From NCBI GenBank assembly GCA_040752975.1, contig JBFMHF010000007.1, positions 1 through 64,000 on the forward strand: a DNA stretch of 64,000 nt, given 5' to 3'. Position numbers and translations under genes: made by a program. Numbering within the stretch: the stretch's first letter is position 1; each line of letters opens with the position of its first letter. This DNA is from JADLDB01 sp040752975. Its GTDB lineage: Bacteria; Myxococcota; Myxococcia; Myxococcales; Myxococcaceae. A model generated the notes under the pieces. That model was not told the origin of the DNA and made no database searches. It saw only the letters and a list, made by a program, of their open reading frames with translations. This document shows positions 33,376-42,929 of the stretch, piece after piece.

Positions 33376-36300
33376 CAATACGACTCCCTCCCGCCGCGAT
33401 CTGCCCCGGCGCCGGCGAAGTTGGCAGGCGCACCGGGCAACAGCGGGAGGCCCAGGTCCAGCGCGCTGTCGATGGACGGGCTGCCGAAGGTGAGGCGGTA
33501 GTCGTTGGAGGCTGGCAGCGCGTACAGCGGGTTCGACGTCAGCACGCTGGGGTCGCTCCCGATGTTGCAGCAGCACGCGCCGGCCGCCCCTCCCGACGAC
33601 GCCTCGTTGGCCGCGTTGCCGAAGAGGACGTGGTGGGAGCGGGTGGTGAAGGTGGCGTTGGGGCAGTCCGTCAGCGCGGCCGTGGTGTGGTTGGTGAAGA
33701 GGTTGTTCACCAGCACGTGGCCCGTGCCTCCGGGGCTGTTGAAGTCGATGCCCACCCCGTTGGAGTCGAAGGTGTTGTGGCGCAGCGTCAGGCTGCTGGG
33801 GCAGTTGCCGTTGATGCCCCAGGACAGCCCGCTGAAGACGCTCGCGAAGACGTTGAGGAGGTTCGCCCCTGCGCTGCAGCCGTCGACGTCGATGCCCGTG
33901 CCCGACGCGCGGAAGTGGGAGTACCTCACCGTGGTGGCGGCGCGCACCGCGACGCAGGCGTTGTTGGTGCAACTGGCCATCGTCACCTTGTCCAGCAGCA
34001 GCGTCCCGTCGGTGACGATGCCGTCGAGGTTGTGGAGGTAGGTGTCGTAGAGCTCCAGCGTCGCGCCCGCCGCGACGGTGATGTCGACGTTCTGCCCCGA
34101 GAGCTCGAGTCCGTACATGCGCACCGTGGCGCCCGCTTGCGTGACGCGGGGCACCCAGCCCACCAACTGCACCCCGCTGGGCGCGATGACGTCGGCGGTG
34201 GAAGTGAAGTTGAGGGTGCCAAAGCCCGAGCCGGTGATGGTGCGGGCCTGGTCGAAGGTGATGGTCTGCACCCCCGCCATCGAGTTGGACAGGCGCACCG
34301 CCTCCACCAGCGACAGGCGGTTGTCCGGGCCGCGGCTGGAGCAACTGGACGCGCCGTCGTCGGTGTTGCTGCTGGTGTCGACGATGCAGCGGTTGGTGGC
34401 GCCGCTCAGCACCTGCACCCAGCCCGTCGCGTAGCCGATGTCGCCGTCTGCGTCCCGCACCGCCAGGCGCACCGTGCGCAGGCCGGCGGTGGCGAAGCTG
34501 TTGGTGGCCGTCTTGGTGGTGGTCCACGCGCTCCACGGCGGAGGCCCGCCCGCGCTGCCGGTGAAGTCCCAGCTCACCTGCAGCGCCGCGGTGGCCGTCT
34601 GGAGGTCGGACGAGGTGGACGCGTCGAAGGACACGTTCTCTCCCGTCGTCACCACCCGCGGCGTCACGGTGAAGCGCGCGATGGGCGGCGTGCGGTTGGC
34701 CACCACCACGTCGAATGCGGCCGAGCTGCCGCTGATGACGCCCTGCGTGGCCGTCAGCACGCGCCCGGTGCCCGACGAGCCCCCCAGCGTGATGGTGCCG
34801 CTCCACACGCCGGCCGCGAAGACGTCGGTGACGGACGCGCTGGTGCACGGCGCCACGCAGGTGACGGTGGTGGCCACCGGCGTCAAAGACAGCGTGGCCG
34901 TCCCGGCGAAGGACGTGGCTGCGTTGCCGAAGGCGTCGCGGGCGCGCACCGTCACGGCGAAGGGCACGCCGAGTGTCCTCGGAGACGAGATGGGGTCCCA
35001 CGCGAAGGTGGTCGCCGGCCCGGGGTTGATGGTCTCCGTCTGGTTGGCGGCGGTGAAGCCGGTGGCCGAGCCCGTGGCCTGCACCGCGCCGGACGCCGTG
35101 CCCCGGAAGAAGAAGCTCACCTGCGAGGCGCCCGCGCCCAGCGTGACGGACGCGGTGCCCGTGCCGCAGCCCGCGGCGGTGAAGAAGCCGAAGCCGGTGG
35201 CGGGCGTGGCCGACAGGTTGACGGTGGTGGCCGCGCCGACAGGGGAGGCGTTGCCGTAGGCGTCTCTCGCCTCCAGCGTCGCCACCGCCGAGCAACTGCC
35301 CGCGGTGAGCGTCTGGGGCGCGGTGATGAAGACGAGCTGTGCTGGCGCGGCCGGCGTCACCGTCTCCACCTGCGCGGCGGGCGTGAGGCCCGTGGCGGTG
35401 GCCGTCACCGTCACGGCCCCTGCCGTCGTCCCGCGCAAGGTGAAGCTGGCGGTGCTGCTGCCTGCCGCCACCGTCACCTGCGTCACCGCCGTCCCGCAGG
35501 CGCCGGTGTACAGCGTCACCGGGACGCCGCTGGTGGTGAGGTTGACGGGCAGGGGGGAGGCCAGCGTCACCGCGTTGTCGTACGTGTCGCGCACCTGCAC
35601 GGTGGCGGCCGCGCTGCAGCCTCCGGCCACGGTGGACAATGCGGTGTTGGTGAAGGCCAGCTTCGTCGGCGCGCCGGCGTTGACGGTGAGGCCCTGGGTG
35701 GCCGGCGTGAGGCCCGCGGCGGTGGCGGTGACGGTGGGGCTGCCCGCCTGCGTGCCGCGCACGTAGAAGGACTGCTGGGTGGCCGCCGCGCCCAGCGTCA
35801 CCTGCGTCACCGCCGTGCCGCAGGCCGCGTCGCTGTAGAAGGTGACGCCTGGCCCGGAGGTGAGGTTGACGGTGGTGGCGCTGCCCGGCGGCGACGCGTT
35901 GCCCAGCGCGTCGCGGCTCTCGACGGTGAGGACGGCCGAGCAACTCCCCGCGGCCACCGTGCGCGCAGGCGTGACGAAGACGAGGCGGTCGGGCGGCGCG
36001 GCATTCACCGTCACCGCCTGCGTGGCCGGATTGAGGCCCGCCGCGGTGGCCGTCACCTGCGTGGCGCCGGCGCTGCCTCCGCGCACGTAGAAGGACACCG
36101 AGTCGGTGCCGGCGAGCAACGTGACGGAGGCCGCCGGGGTGGTGCACGCCGCGTCCGAGAAGAAGGTGACTCCGGTGGGCGGCACGGCGCTCAAGGAGAC
36201 AGCGGTGTTGGCCGCCACGGCGCGCGGGTTGTCGAAGCTGTCCCGGCTCTGCACCGAGAGGACGGCGCTGCACTGTCCGGCCACCACCGTGCGCGTCGGC

Positions 36301-39300
36301 GTGGTGAAGGCCAGCTTGGACGGCGTGGCGGCGGCGGTGACGGTGACGGCCTGCGTGGCGTCGGTGACGCCGGCGGACTGCGCGGTGACGGTGACGGAGC
36401 CAGCCGAGGTGCCGCGCACGTAGAAGCTGACGGTGGACGCGCCCGCGCCGATGGTGACGCTGGTGGCAGCCGTCCCGCACGCCGCGTCGCTGTAGAAGGT
36501 GAAGCCCGCGGACGGCATCGCGGACAGGTTGACGGTGCGCGCCGCCCCTTGCGGCACCGCGTTGCCGAAGCCGTCGCGCACCTGCACGTCGAGGTTGGCG
36601 CTGCACCCGCCGGCCGTCACCGTCCGCGCGGGCGTGAGGAAGGCCAGCGCCGCGGCGGCGGCGGGCGTGATGGTTTCGCTTTGCTGGGCGCTGGCGAGGC
36701 CGGTGGCCGACGCGGTGACGGCCACCAGGCCGGCGGCGGTGCCACGGAAGTAGAATGACGCGGTGGCGCCTCCCGCCGGCACGCTGACGGCGGAGACGGC
36801 GGTGGTGCACGAGGCGTCCGAGAAGAAGGTGAAGCCGGCGGCGGGCGCGGCCACCAGGCCCACCGAGGTGGCGGACGCGACGGGGCTGGCGTTGCCGAGG
36901 CTGTCCCGCACCTGCACGGTGGCGATGCCGGAGCAACTTCCGGCGGTGCGCGACTGGGCGGCGGTGGTGAAGGCCAGCGCGGCGGCGGCGCCCGGCGTCA
37001 CCGTGGCCTGTTGCTGAGCCGACGTGAGGCCCGCGGAGGCGGCCGTGAGCGTCAGCGTGCCCACCTGCGTCGCGCGGAAGAAGAAGCTGGCCTGGGTGCT
37101 GCCCGCGGGCAGCGTGACGTTGCTGGACGCCGTGGTGCAGCCGGGGTCCGCGAAGAAGGTGACGCCGGTGGACGGCGCGGCGGAGAGCGCCAGCACGCGC
37201 GCCGCGGTGTCGGGCGCGGCGTTGCCGAAGGCGTCGCGGGCCTCGACGGTGGCGACGCCGCTGCACATGCCTGCGCCCACCGTCTGGGCCGCGGTGAGGA
37301 AGACGAGCTGTGCTGGGGGCGCGGGCGTCACCGTCTCCACCTGCTGCGCGGGGGTGAGGCCCGGTGACTGCCCGTCCACCGTCACCTGGCCCGCCGCGCT
37401 GCCGCGGAAGTAGAGGCGCGCCGAGCCGGTCCCCCCCGCCAGCGTCGCCGAGGTGACGGCGTTGGTGCACGCGGCGTCGTCGAAGAAGGTGAAGCCCGGG
37501 GCCGGCGTGGCGGCCAGCGACACCACGGCGGGCGCCGTCACCGTGGTGGAGAAGCCCATGGCGTCGCGCACCTCGATGACGACGTCGGCGGAGCAGCTAC
37601 CTGCGGGCGCGCTGCGGGGAGGCGTGGCGAAGGCCAGTTGCGCCGCAGGCCCGGGGAGGATGGTCTGCACCTGCGCGTCGCCCATCAGGCCCGTGCTGGA
37701 AACCTGCGCGGTGATGGCGCCCGGCTGCACGCCGCGGAAGTAGACGAGGGCGGTGCTGGTGCCGCCGGCCACAATCACCTGCGTGGCCGGCGTCATGCAG
37801 GTGTCGTCGGAGAAGAAGGCCAGCGCGCCGGCCGGGGCCGAGTCGAGGGCCAGCGTCACCGGCGTGGGGCTGGAGACGGCGTTGCCCAGCGAGTCCTGCG
37901 TCTGCGCCGCCAGCGGGCCGCTGCACAGCCCCACCTCCAGCGTCTGCGGCGGCGAGACGATGACGACGCGTGAAGGGAAGCCCTCGGGCGTGATGCGCAC
38001 CTGCTGGGTGGCGTCCGGCAGCCCGGCGGTGGCGGCCGTCACCGTCACCACCCCCGCCGTGGTGCCCTGCAGCGAGAGGTCCACGCGCGCGCTCCCCGCG
38101 GGCATCGTCACCTGCGTCGCCGCCGTGCCGCAGCCGGGCGCGTCGAAGAAGGTGAAGCCCGCGGAGGGCGACGCGGACAACGCCACGAGTCGCGCCGCCG
38201 TGCCCGGCGCGTCGTTGCCGAAGGCGTCGCGCACGGCCAACGTCACCGTGTTGCTGCACGCGCCAGCCGTCACCGTGGGCGGGGGCGTGACGAAGACGAA
38301 GGAGGTGGGCGCGGCCGGCGTCACCGTCTCCACCTGTGCGGCGCCCACCAGGCCCGCTGCCGACGCGTTGAGGCGCACCTGGCCGGCGCGGGTGCTGCGC
38401 AGGTAGACGGTGGCGGCGCCGTTGGTCGCCAACTCCAAAGCGGTGAGGGCCGTCGTGCACGCGGCGTCTGCGAAAAGCGTGAGGCCGGTGGGGGGCGTGG
38501 CGGTGACGTCGAGGGCGAGGGCGGCCGGCAGCGTCACCCGGGCGCCAGTGGCATCGACGGCCTCCAGCGTCACCGCTTCGGAACACCCGCCCGCGACGGT
38601 GGTGCGCGGAGGCGTCTGGAAGCGCAGCGCCGCGCCAGGGCCCGGCCCGACGGGGAAGTCGTTGCTGGCGCCGGTGCGGCCGGCGGCGTCGCTGACGGTG
38701 AGGGCGTCGGCGGTGGAAGGAGCGCGCACCTCGACGCGGCCCGTCCACGTGCCGGAGAGGAAGGGGCCGACGGTACGGGGCACCACGGTGCCGGTGCGGT
38801 CGGCCAGCGAGGCGACGCCGGCGAAGCCATCCACCACGCGGCCCTGCTCGTCACGCGCGGTGACGGTGACGTCGAAGGGCACGCCCACGCGCTGCGGCGC
38901 CACCGGTTCGATGCGGTAGGCCGCGACGAGCGCGTCGAGGTTGTCCACCGACACCACCCGGAAGGCGTCGGCCAGCGTCAACTCCAGGTTTGACGGAGTG
39001 ACGACATGGAGGGTGTACAGGCCGGGCGTGAGGCCCGCGGGCACCACGGCGTGCAGGCCGTCCTCCGCGAGCGCCACCTGCTCGAGGGCCACGCGGCCCA
39101 GGCGCGCGCTCCAGGCGCCACTCAGCGTGCTGCCGGATTTCTTCGAGAAGTCAGTGAAGAGGTGCGGCCTCAGCCGCTCGCCGGTGATGACGACGTCGAC
39201 GGGGCGGTCCGCCGGCCCGCGGTCGGGAGTGATGGCCGTCAACGTGGGAGGGGCGGCGGGGCGACTGCAGGCGGAGCCGAGAGTCAGCAGCAGCGCGGCG

Positions 39301-39362
39301 ATGGCGGCCCAGCGGCCACCCGCCCGGCCTCCGGGTGCGGAGGCCCTCGCCTGCCGCGACAC
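33375..39362 (-). CDS. Giant lipoprotein: IPT/TIG, eleven Cys-bearing Ig repeats, PKD and beta-helix
   Basis: This encodes 1995 residues from a GTG at 39362. The signal ends in a lipobox (AALLLTLGSAC). Domains in order: an IPT/TIG module (LTAITPDRGPADRPVDVVIT); an Ig-like module (YRIEPVAPQRVGVPFDVTVT); eleven repeats of about 105-110 residues between residues about 250 and 1450; one more Ig-like module near 1480; a PKD-like module near 1560 (PPIARFTVTPRVVTTGENVS); and a C-terminal right-handed beta-helix of about 330 residues introduced by a CSLREA-like stretch (DNRLSLVEAVRLSNSM). Each repeat has one Cys in AG-x-CS near its start and one in FFSDAACTT near its middle, suggesting one disulfide per repeat. 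It is an elongated surface protein, perhaps an adhesin. Confidence 0.88.
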   Translation of the reverse strand: MSRQARASAPGGRAGGRWAAIAALLLTLGSACSRPAAPPTLTAITPDRGPADRPVDVVITGERLRPHLFTDFSKKSGSTLSGAWSARLGRVALEQVALAEDGLHAVVPAGLTPGLYTLHVVTPSNLELTLADAFRVVSVDNLDALVAAYRIEPVAPQRVGVPFDVTVTARDEQGRVVDGFAGVASLADRTGTVVPRTVGPFLSGTWTGRVEVRAPSTADALTVSDAAGRTGASNDFPVGPGPGAALRFQTPPRTTVAGGCSEAVTLEAVDATGARVTLPAALALDVTATPPTGLTLFADAACTTALTALELATNGAATVYLRSTRAGQVRLNASAAGLVGAAQVETVTPAAPTSFVFVTPPPTVTAGACSNTVTLAVRDAFGNDAPGTAARLVALSASPSAGFTFFDAPGCGTAATQVTMPAGSARVDLSLQGTTAGVVTVTAATAGLPDATQQVRITPEGFPSRVVIVSPPQTLEVGLCSGPLAAQTQDSLGNAVSSPTPVTLALDSAPAGALAFFSDDTCMTPATQVIVAGGTSTALVYFRGVQPGAITAQVSSTGLMGDAQVQTILPGPAAQLAFATPPRSAPAGSCSADVVIEVRDAMGFSTTVTAPAVVSLAATPAPGFTFFDDAACTNAVTSATLAGGTGSARLYFRGSAAGQVTVDGQSPGLTPAQQVETVTPAPPAQLVFLTAAQTVGAGMCSGVATVEARDAFGNAAPDTAARVLALSAAPSTGVTFFADPGCTTASSNVTLPAGSTQASFFFRATQVGTLTLTAASAGLTSAQQQATVTPGAAAALAFTTAAQSRTAGSCSGIATVQVRDSLGNASPVASATSVGLVAAPAAGFTFFSDASCTTAVSAVSVPAGGATASFYFRGTAAGLVAVTASATGLASAQQSETITPAAAAALAFLTPARTVTAGGCSANLDVQVRDGFGNAVPQGAARTVNLSAMPSAGFTFYSDAACGTAATSVTIGAGASTVSFYVRGTSAGSVTVTAQSAGVTDATQAVTVTAAATPSKLAFTTPTRTVVAGQCSAVLSVQSRDSFDNPRAVAANTAVSLSAVPPTGVTFFSDAACTTPAASVTLLAGTDSVSFYVRGGSAGATQVTATAAGLNPATQAVTVNAAPPDRLVFVTPARTVAAGSCSAVLTVESRDALGNASPPGSATTVNLTSGPGVTFYSDAACGTAVTQVTLGAAATQQSFYVRGTQAGSPTVTATAAGLTPATQGLTVNAGAPTKLAFTNTALSTVAGGCSAAATVQVRDTYDNAVTLASPLPVNLTTSGVPVTLYTGACGTAVTQVTVAAGSSTASFTLRGTTAGAVTVTATATGLTPAAQVETVTPAAPAQLVFITAPQTLTAGSCSAVATLEARDAYGNASPVGAATTVNLSATPATGFGFFTAAGCGTGTASVTLGAGASQVSFFFRGTASGAVQATGSATGFTAANQTETINPGPATTFAWDPISSPRTLGVPFAVTVRARDAFGNAATSFAGTATLSLTPVATTVTCVAPCTSASVTDVFAAGVWSGTITLGGSSGTGRVLTATQGVISGSSAAFDVVVANRTPPIARFTVTPRVVTTGENVSFDASTSSDLQTATAALQVSWDFTGSAGGPPPWSAWTTTKTATNSFATAGLRTVRLAVRDADGDIGYATGWVQVLSGATNRCIVDTSSNTDDGASSCSSRGPDNRLSLVEAVRLSNSMAGVQTITFDQARTITGSGFGTLNFTSTADVIAPSGVQLVGWVPRVTQAGATVRMYGLELSGQNVDITVAAGATLELYDTYLHNLDGIVTDGTLLLDKVTMASCTNNACVAVRAATTVRYSHFRASGTGIDVDGCSAGANLLNVFASVFSGLSWGINGNCPSSLTLRHNTFDSNGVGIDFNSPGGTGHVLVNNLFTNHTTAALTDCPNATFTTRSHHVLFGNAANEASSGGAAGACCCNIGSDPSVLTSNPLYALPASNDYRLTFGSPSIDSALDLGLPLLPGAPANFAGAGADRGGRESY

Positions 39363-39526
39363 GCGATTCTCAGGGAAAGCACAGGCCCTCACGGAAGAGG
39401 CTGCGTCCGCGATTCGTCTGGTGCCGACGCCGCAAGGGGCCAGCGGATGACGAGTTGGCGACCTCGAGGCGGACGGATTGCCCTGGTCAGTCCCGGCGCC
39501 CGAACAGCCACGTCCCGTGGGGCGCG

Positions 39527-40888
39527 TCACGGCGACACCTCCACGTCCAGCGCGGCCGAGGAGAGGGGCGTGCCTCCGTCGGCGTCCGTCGCCAGCGCTT
39601 CGAGGCGCACCACGCCTGCGTCGCCGGCCAGCAGGAACACCCGGGCCGAGGCGCGCGACGCATCCAGCACCACCTGTCCCAGCGCGGTGGAACAGGTGGC
39701 GTCCGAGAAGAGGGCTGCTTCCGCCGCGGGCGTGACGTTGACGGTGAGGGCCGTGGTGACGGCGGGCGGCGCGGGGTTTCCGAAGGCGTCCTCGGCGGTG
39801 ATGTCCACGGGCGGAGAGCACACGGCCGCCCGCACCGGCGTTGGCGGCGCGGAGAAGGTGAGGGACGCCGCGGGCCCGGGCGCCACCACCACCACCTGCT
39901 CCGACGTGGGGAAGGACGTCGGCGAGGCGCGCACGGAGAGCGTCCCCGCCAGCGTGCCCCGCGCGTACACCTCCACCGCCTGCGCGCCCACGGCCAGCGT
40001 CGCGGACGTCACCGGCACCATGCAGCTCGAGTCCGAGAAGAAGCCGAGGCCCGCCGACGGCACCGAGGAGAGGGCCACCACCTCGTCGGCCGGGGCAGGG
40101 ACTGCGAAGCCCATCTGGTCGGTGAGCTGGAGCCGGAAGGGGCCTCCACAGACGTCCGCCTGCAGCGAGGGCGCTGGCTGGGCGAAGGTGGCCCGCGCGG
40201 CCGGCCCGGGCACGACGTCGAAGGGGAGCGACGCCCCGGTGTGCCCGAGCGCGTCGGCCGCGCGCAGGACGTTGCCGGTCGCCAGCGTGGTGACGGTGAC
40301 GAAGGCCAGGAGTCGCCCGCGCACGAAGGCGCCGGGCATGGCGGGCGTCAGCGTGCCGGTGTCGTCCGACAAGGTGACGGCGCCGTCGAAGCTCTCCACC
40401 AGCATGCCGTTGGCGTCCACCGCCAGCAGGCGCACCGCGAAGGGCACGCCCGGCGACTGCGAGGCGATGGGTTCGACGGTGAAGGACGCGACGCTCTCCG
40501 CCGGCGTCACCACCGAGTACCCGCCCGGCAGCGTCGCCTCGGCGCCGCGCGCGTCCACCACCCTCACGTCGTACAGCCCGCGAGGCAGCGTCGCCGGCAC
40601 GCGCGCCCGCACCGTGTGCACGTCCACCAGCACGACTTCCTCGAGGGGCGTGGCGTCGCCGGCCTCCGAGAGGAGGGACACCGACACCGTGCCGTCCACC
40701 GACGAGCGAGCGCGGGAACGGAAGTCCGTGACGATGGCCGCGAGGAAGCCCTCACCCGTCACCACCACGTCCACCGCCTGGCCCTCGCCTCCCTGCGCCG
40801 GGGAGATGGACGTCACCCTGGGCGCGGGTGCGCCGGAGCCGCAGCCCAGCAGCAGCGCGCCCAACAGCATGGAGGAGCGAAGGCGCAT
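39527..40888 (-). CDS. IPT/TIG and Ig-repeat lipoprotein, short paralogue of the giant protein
   Basis: This encodes 453 residues. MRLRSSMLLGALLLGCGSG has a clear lipobox (LLLGC). The domain order copies the start of the downstream giant protein: IPT/TIG (VTSISPAQGGEGQAVDVVVT), Ig-like (FTVEPIASQSPGVPFAVRLL) and two Cys-bearing repeats (ADVCGGPFRLQLTDQMGF ... FFSDSSCMV, and AAVCSPPVDITAEDAFGN ... LFSDATCST). It stops there with no PKD or beta-helix. It begins 7 nt after the upstream barrel protein gene and is followed 164 nt later by the giant paralogue. It is probably anchored in the outer membrane facing outwards. Confidence 0.87.
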   Translation of the reverse strand: MRLRSSMLLGALLLGCGSGAPAPRVTSISPAQGGEGQAVDVVVTGEGFLAAIVTDFRSRARSSVDGTVSVSLLSEAGDATPLEEVVLVDVHTVRARVPATLPRGLYDVRVVDARGAEATLPGGYSVVTPAESVASFTVEPIASQSPGVPFAVRLLAVDANGMLVESFDGAVTLSDDTGTLTPAMPGAFVRGRLLAFVTVTTLATGNVLRAADALGHTGASLPFDVVPGPAARATFAQPAPSLQADVCGGPFRLQLTDQMGFAVPAPADEVVALSSVPSAGLGFFSDSSCMVPVTSATLAVGAQAVEVYARGTLAGTLSVRASPTSFPTSEQVVVVAPGPAASLTFSAPPTPVRAAVCSPPVDITAEDAFGNPAPPAVTTALTVNVTPAAEAALFSDATCSTALGQVVLDASRASARVFLLAGDAGVVRLEALATDADGGTPLSSAALDVEVSP

Positions 40889-40895
40889 GGCGTCT

Positions 40896-42821
40896 TCAGA
40901 GGACTCCGAGGCGGTAGCCGAGCGCGGCGCCGATGCCGCCCGTCTCCGCCGAGAAACCCGGCCCTGACACTGGCGCCCACGAGTACCCCGCCTCGAGGAA
41001 GAAGTGGCCGGGGCCCACCGACAGCGTGGCGGCGGCGAAGCCCCCGACGTTGGGGCCCCACGCGCTGGCCGACTCTCCCGTGAGAGACGTGCTGTACTGC
41101 GCCCACGTGGCGCCGCCTCCTGCGCCCAGCTGCACCGCGAAGCGCCGCGAGGCGTACACCTCCACCGCCAGCCGCGCCGTCATCGGTACGAAGAGGAGGT
41201 CGCTGCGCGTGGTGAGCTGCCCCGACGCGTCGGTGAGTTGCTGCGACGCCCAGCCCACCTGGCCCACCACCGACAGCCACAGCAGCACCGGCCCCGCGCG
41301 TACCGGCACGGACAGGTCGCCGCCGAAGCGCGCGCCCATCAACTCGGACAGGCTGTGCACCAGGCCCGCCCGCGCGCCGATGAGGAAGCGCCGGGGGTCC
41401 TCCCGCATCGGCACCACGACGCGTTGCTCGAAGCCGCCCGTCGCGTCCACCACGCGGATGAGGGCCTCTCCCTCGGGGATGTCGTCGGGCGCGGTGTAGC
41501 TGGCGCGGTACTTCCCGCCGCCCTCGTCCTCCAGCGGGCCCAGCGTGCCGTGGCTCGCGACGGCCACCAGCTTCGCGCCCGGGAGCGGCAACCCGGCTTC
41601 GTCGCGCACGTCCAGCTTCAGCTGCCCCTTCGTGCGCCCGTCCGCCGGCAGCGGCGCGGGGACGACTTGCGCCACGGCCTCCTTCGGCAGCGCGGTGGCC
41701 GACAGCACGTAGTTGGCGACGCCCTCCAGCTTCTCCTCGCCTACCTTGACGCTGGCGGAGAGCTGCACGAGGCCGCCCGGCGGGTAGTCGGACGGCGCGA
41801 CATACTGCACCTCGTAGATGCCGTGGCCCCGGTACACCAGGCCGCCCACCGGCGCACCGTTGGCTGTCAGCGTCACCTGCTGGTCGGGAAGGCCGAGGCC
41901 CTCGTTGTCCAGCACCACCACCTGCAGCGGCGCCTTCGAGACGCCGTCGGCCTGCAGCGGCTTCGACGGCGGGCGCACCACCACCCGGGCGGGCGCGGGC
42001 AGGCCGAGCCGCAATTGGGTGGTCGCGTTGGCCGCCTTGTCGCCGTCCACCTCCACGCTGAAGTCCACCTGCGCGGCGTTCGCGTTGACGGGCGGCACGT
42101 ACCAGTAGACGAAGCGCCCCTGTTCCGCGCGCTCGAAGGTGACGCTGCCCAGCGAGGCCTTCACCTTGATGCGCCCGGGCGCCACCGTCGTCGTCGAGTC
42201 GTAGAAGATGTCGAGGCGCGCCCTGTCCTTCCCGTCGGCGACGATGGCGTGCGGCACCAGCGCGGCCGTCACCTTGTTGTAGGGCGGCACGTTGATGGGC
42301 AGCTTCTTCGTCAGCGAGTTGCCGTTGGGCTCGCGCACCTTCAAGTCGGCGTCGCGCTCTCCGGGCGGCACGACGATGGGCACGTCGATGTGGCGATCCG
42401 CGTCCACCACCATCGGGCCGAAGGTGTCGTCGCCTACCACCACCGACACCTTCGCGCCCTTCTTCGCGCCCACCGGCAGCGTGGTGGAGCCGTAGAGGGG
42501 AATGCGGAGGAACTCGATGGGCGCGTCGGCGCCCGTCTCGCGCCACACCGCCACCAGCGCCACCTGCGGGAAGCGCGTCCCCGGCGGCGTGTACACCGCA
42601 CGGTACTTGCCCCGCGCGAGGCGCTGCACCGCGCCGAAGCTGCCGACGTTGACGGCGAGGCGCAGGGGCCGGAGGTCCGCGCCTTCGGGCTCGTCAATCT
42701 GGATGACGACGGCCACCGACTCCGTCTTGCCGAGGACGACGGGCGTCTTGTCCAGCGTGAGGGACGCCGCCTGGGCGGCGCAGGAAAGACAGACGAGTAG
42801 AGGGAAAAAGTGCGCGCGCAT
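40896..42821 (-). CDS. Ig-like / invasin-type protein with C-terminal outer-membrane barrel
   Basis: This encodes 641 residues starting MRAHFFPLLVCLSCAAQA, a cleavable signal peptide; AGGTG lies a few bases upstream. ATGs at 42839 and 42845 are in frame and possible. Residues about 20-440 form four or five Ig-like modules (KTPVVLGKTESVAVVIQIDE, VRPPSKPLQADGVSKAPLQV, VPAPLPADGRTKGQLKLDVR), the last two resembling invasin/Big-type domains. Residues about 455-641 form an eight-strand OmpA-like barrel (RRFLIGARAGLVHSLSELMG, then FFLEAGYSWAPVSG, and the end ALGYRLGVL). It heads the surface operon, and its barrel could anchor or export the lipoproteins encoded behind it. Confidence 0.82.
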   Translation of the reverse strand: MRAHFFPLLVCLSCAAQAASLTLDKTPVVLGKTESVAVVIQIDEPEGADLRPLRLAVNVGSFGAVQRLARGKYRAVYTPPGTRFPQVALVAVWRETGADAPIEFLRIPLYGSTTLPVGAKKGAKVSVVVGDDTFGPMVVDADRHIDVPIVVPPGERDADLKVREPNGNSLTKKLPINVPPYNKVTAALVPHAIVADGKDRARLDIFYDSTTTVAPGRIKVKASLGSVTFERAEQGRFVYWYVPPVNANAAQVDFSVEVDGDKAANATTQLRLGLPAPARVVVRPPSKPLQADGVSKAPLQVVVLDNEGLGLPDQQVTLTANGAPVGGLVYRGHGIYEVQYVAPSDYPPGGLVQLSASVKVGEEKLEGVANYVLSATALPKEAVAQVVPAPLPADGRTKGQLKLDVRDEAGLPLPGAKLVAVASHGTLGPLEDEGGGKYRASYTAPDDIPEGEALIRVVDATGGFEQRVVVPMREDPRRFLIGARAGLVHSLSELMGARFGGDLSVPVRAGPVLLWLSVVGQVGWASQQLTDASGQLTTRSDLLFVPMTARLAVEVYASRRFAVQLGAGGGATWAQYSTSLTGESASAWGPNVGGFAAATLSVGPGHFFLEAGYSWAPVSGPGFSAETGGIGAALGYRLGVL

Positions 42822-42929
42822 CGAAGACACCTGCTGCATGGCCACCCCGCGCGAGTATACGGCCGCCCTCTGGGCAGCGCTTCGATCTGGCCAGCGTGAG
42901 GTGGTGGCGTGTAGGCGACTCTGCGCGAC

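Noticed and set aside
33376..37470. Minus-strand frame extending the FecR protein upstream by about 1360 residues
   Set aside because: It is the Ala/Arg/His-rich phase shadow of the giant Ig-repeat gene; the FecR signal peptide and start at 33375 define the real gene.
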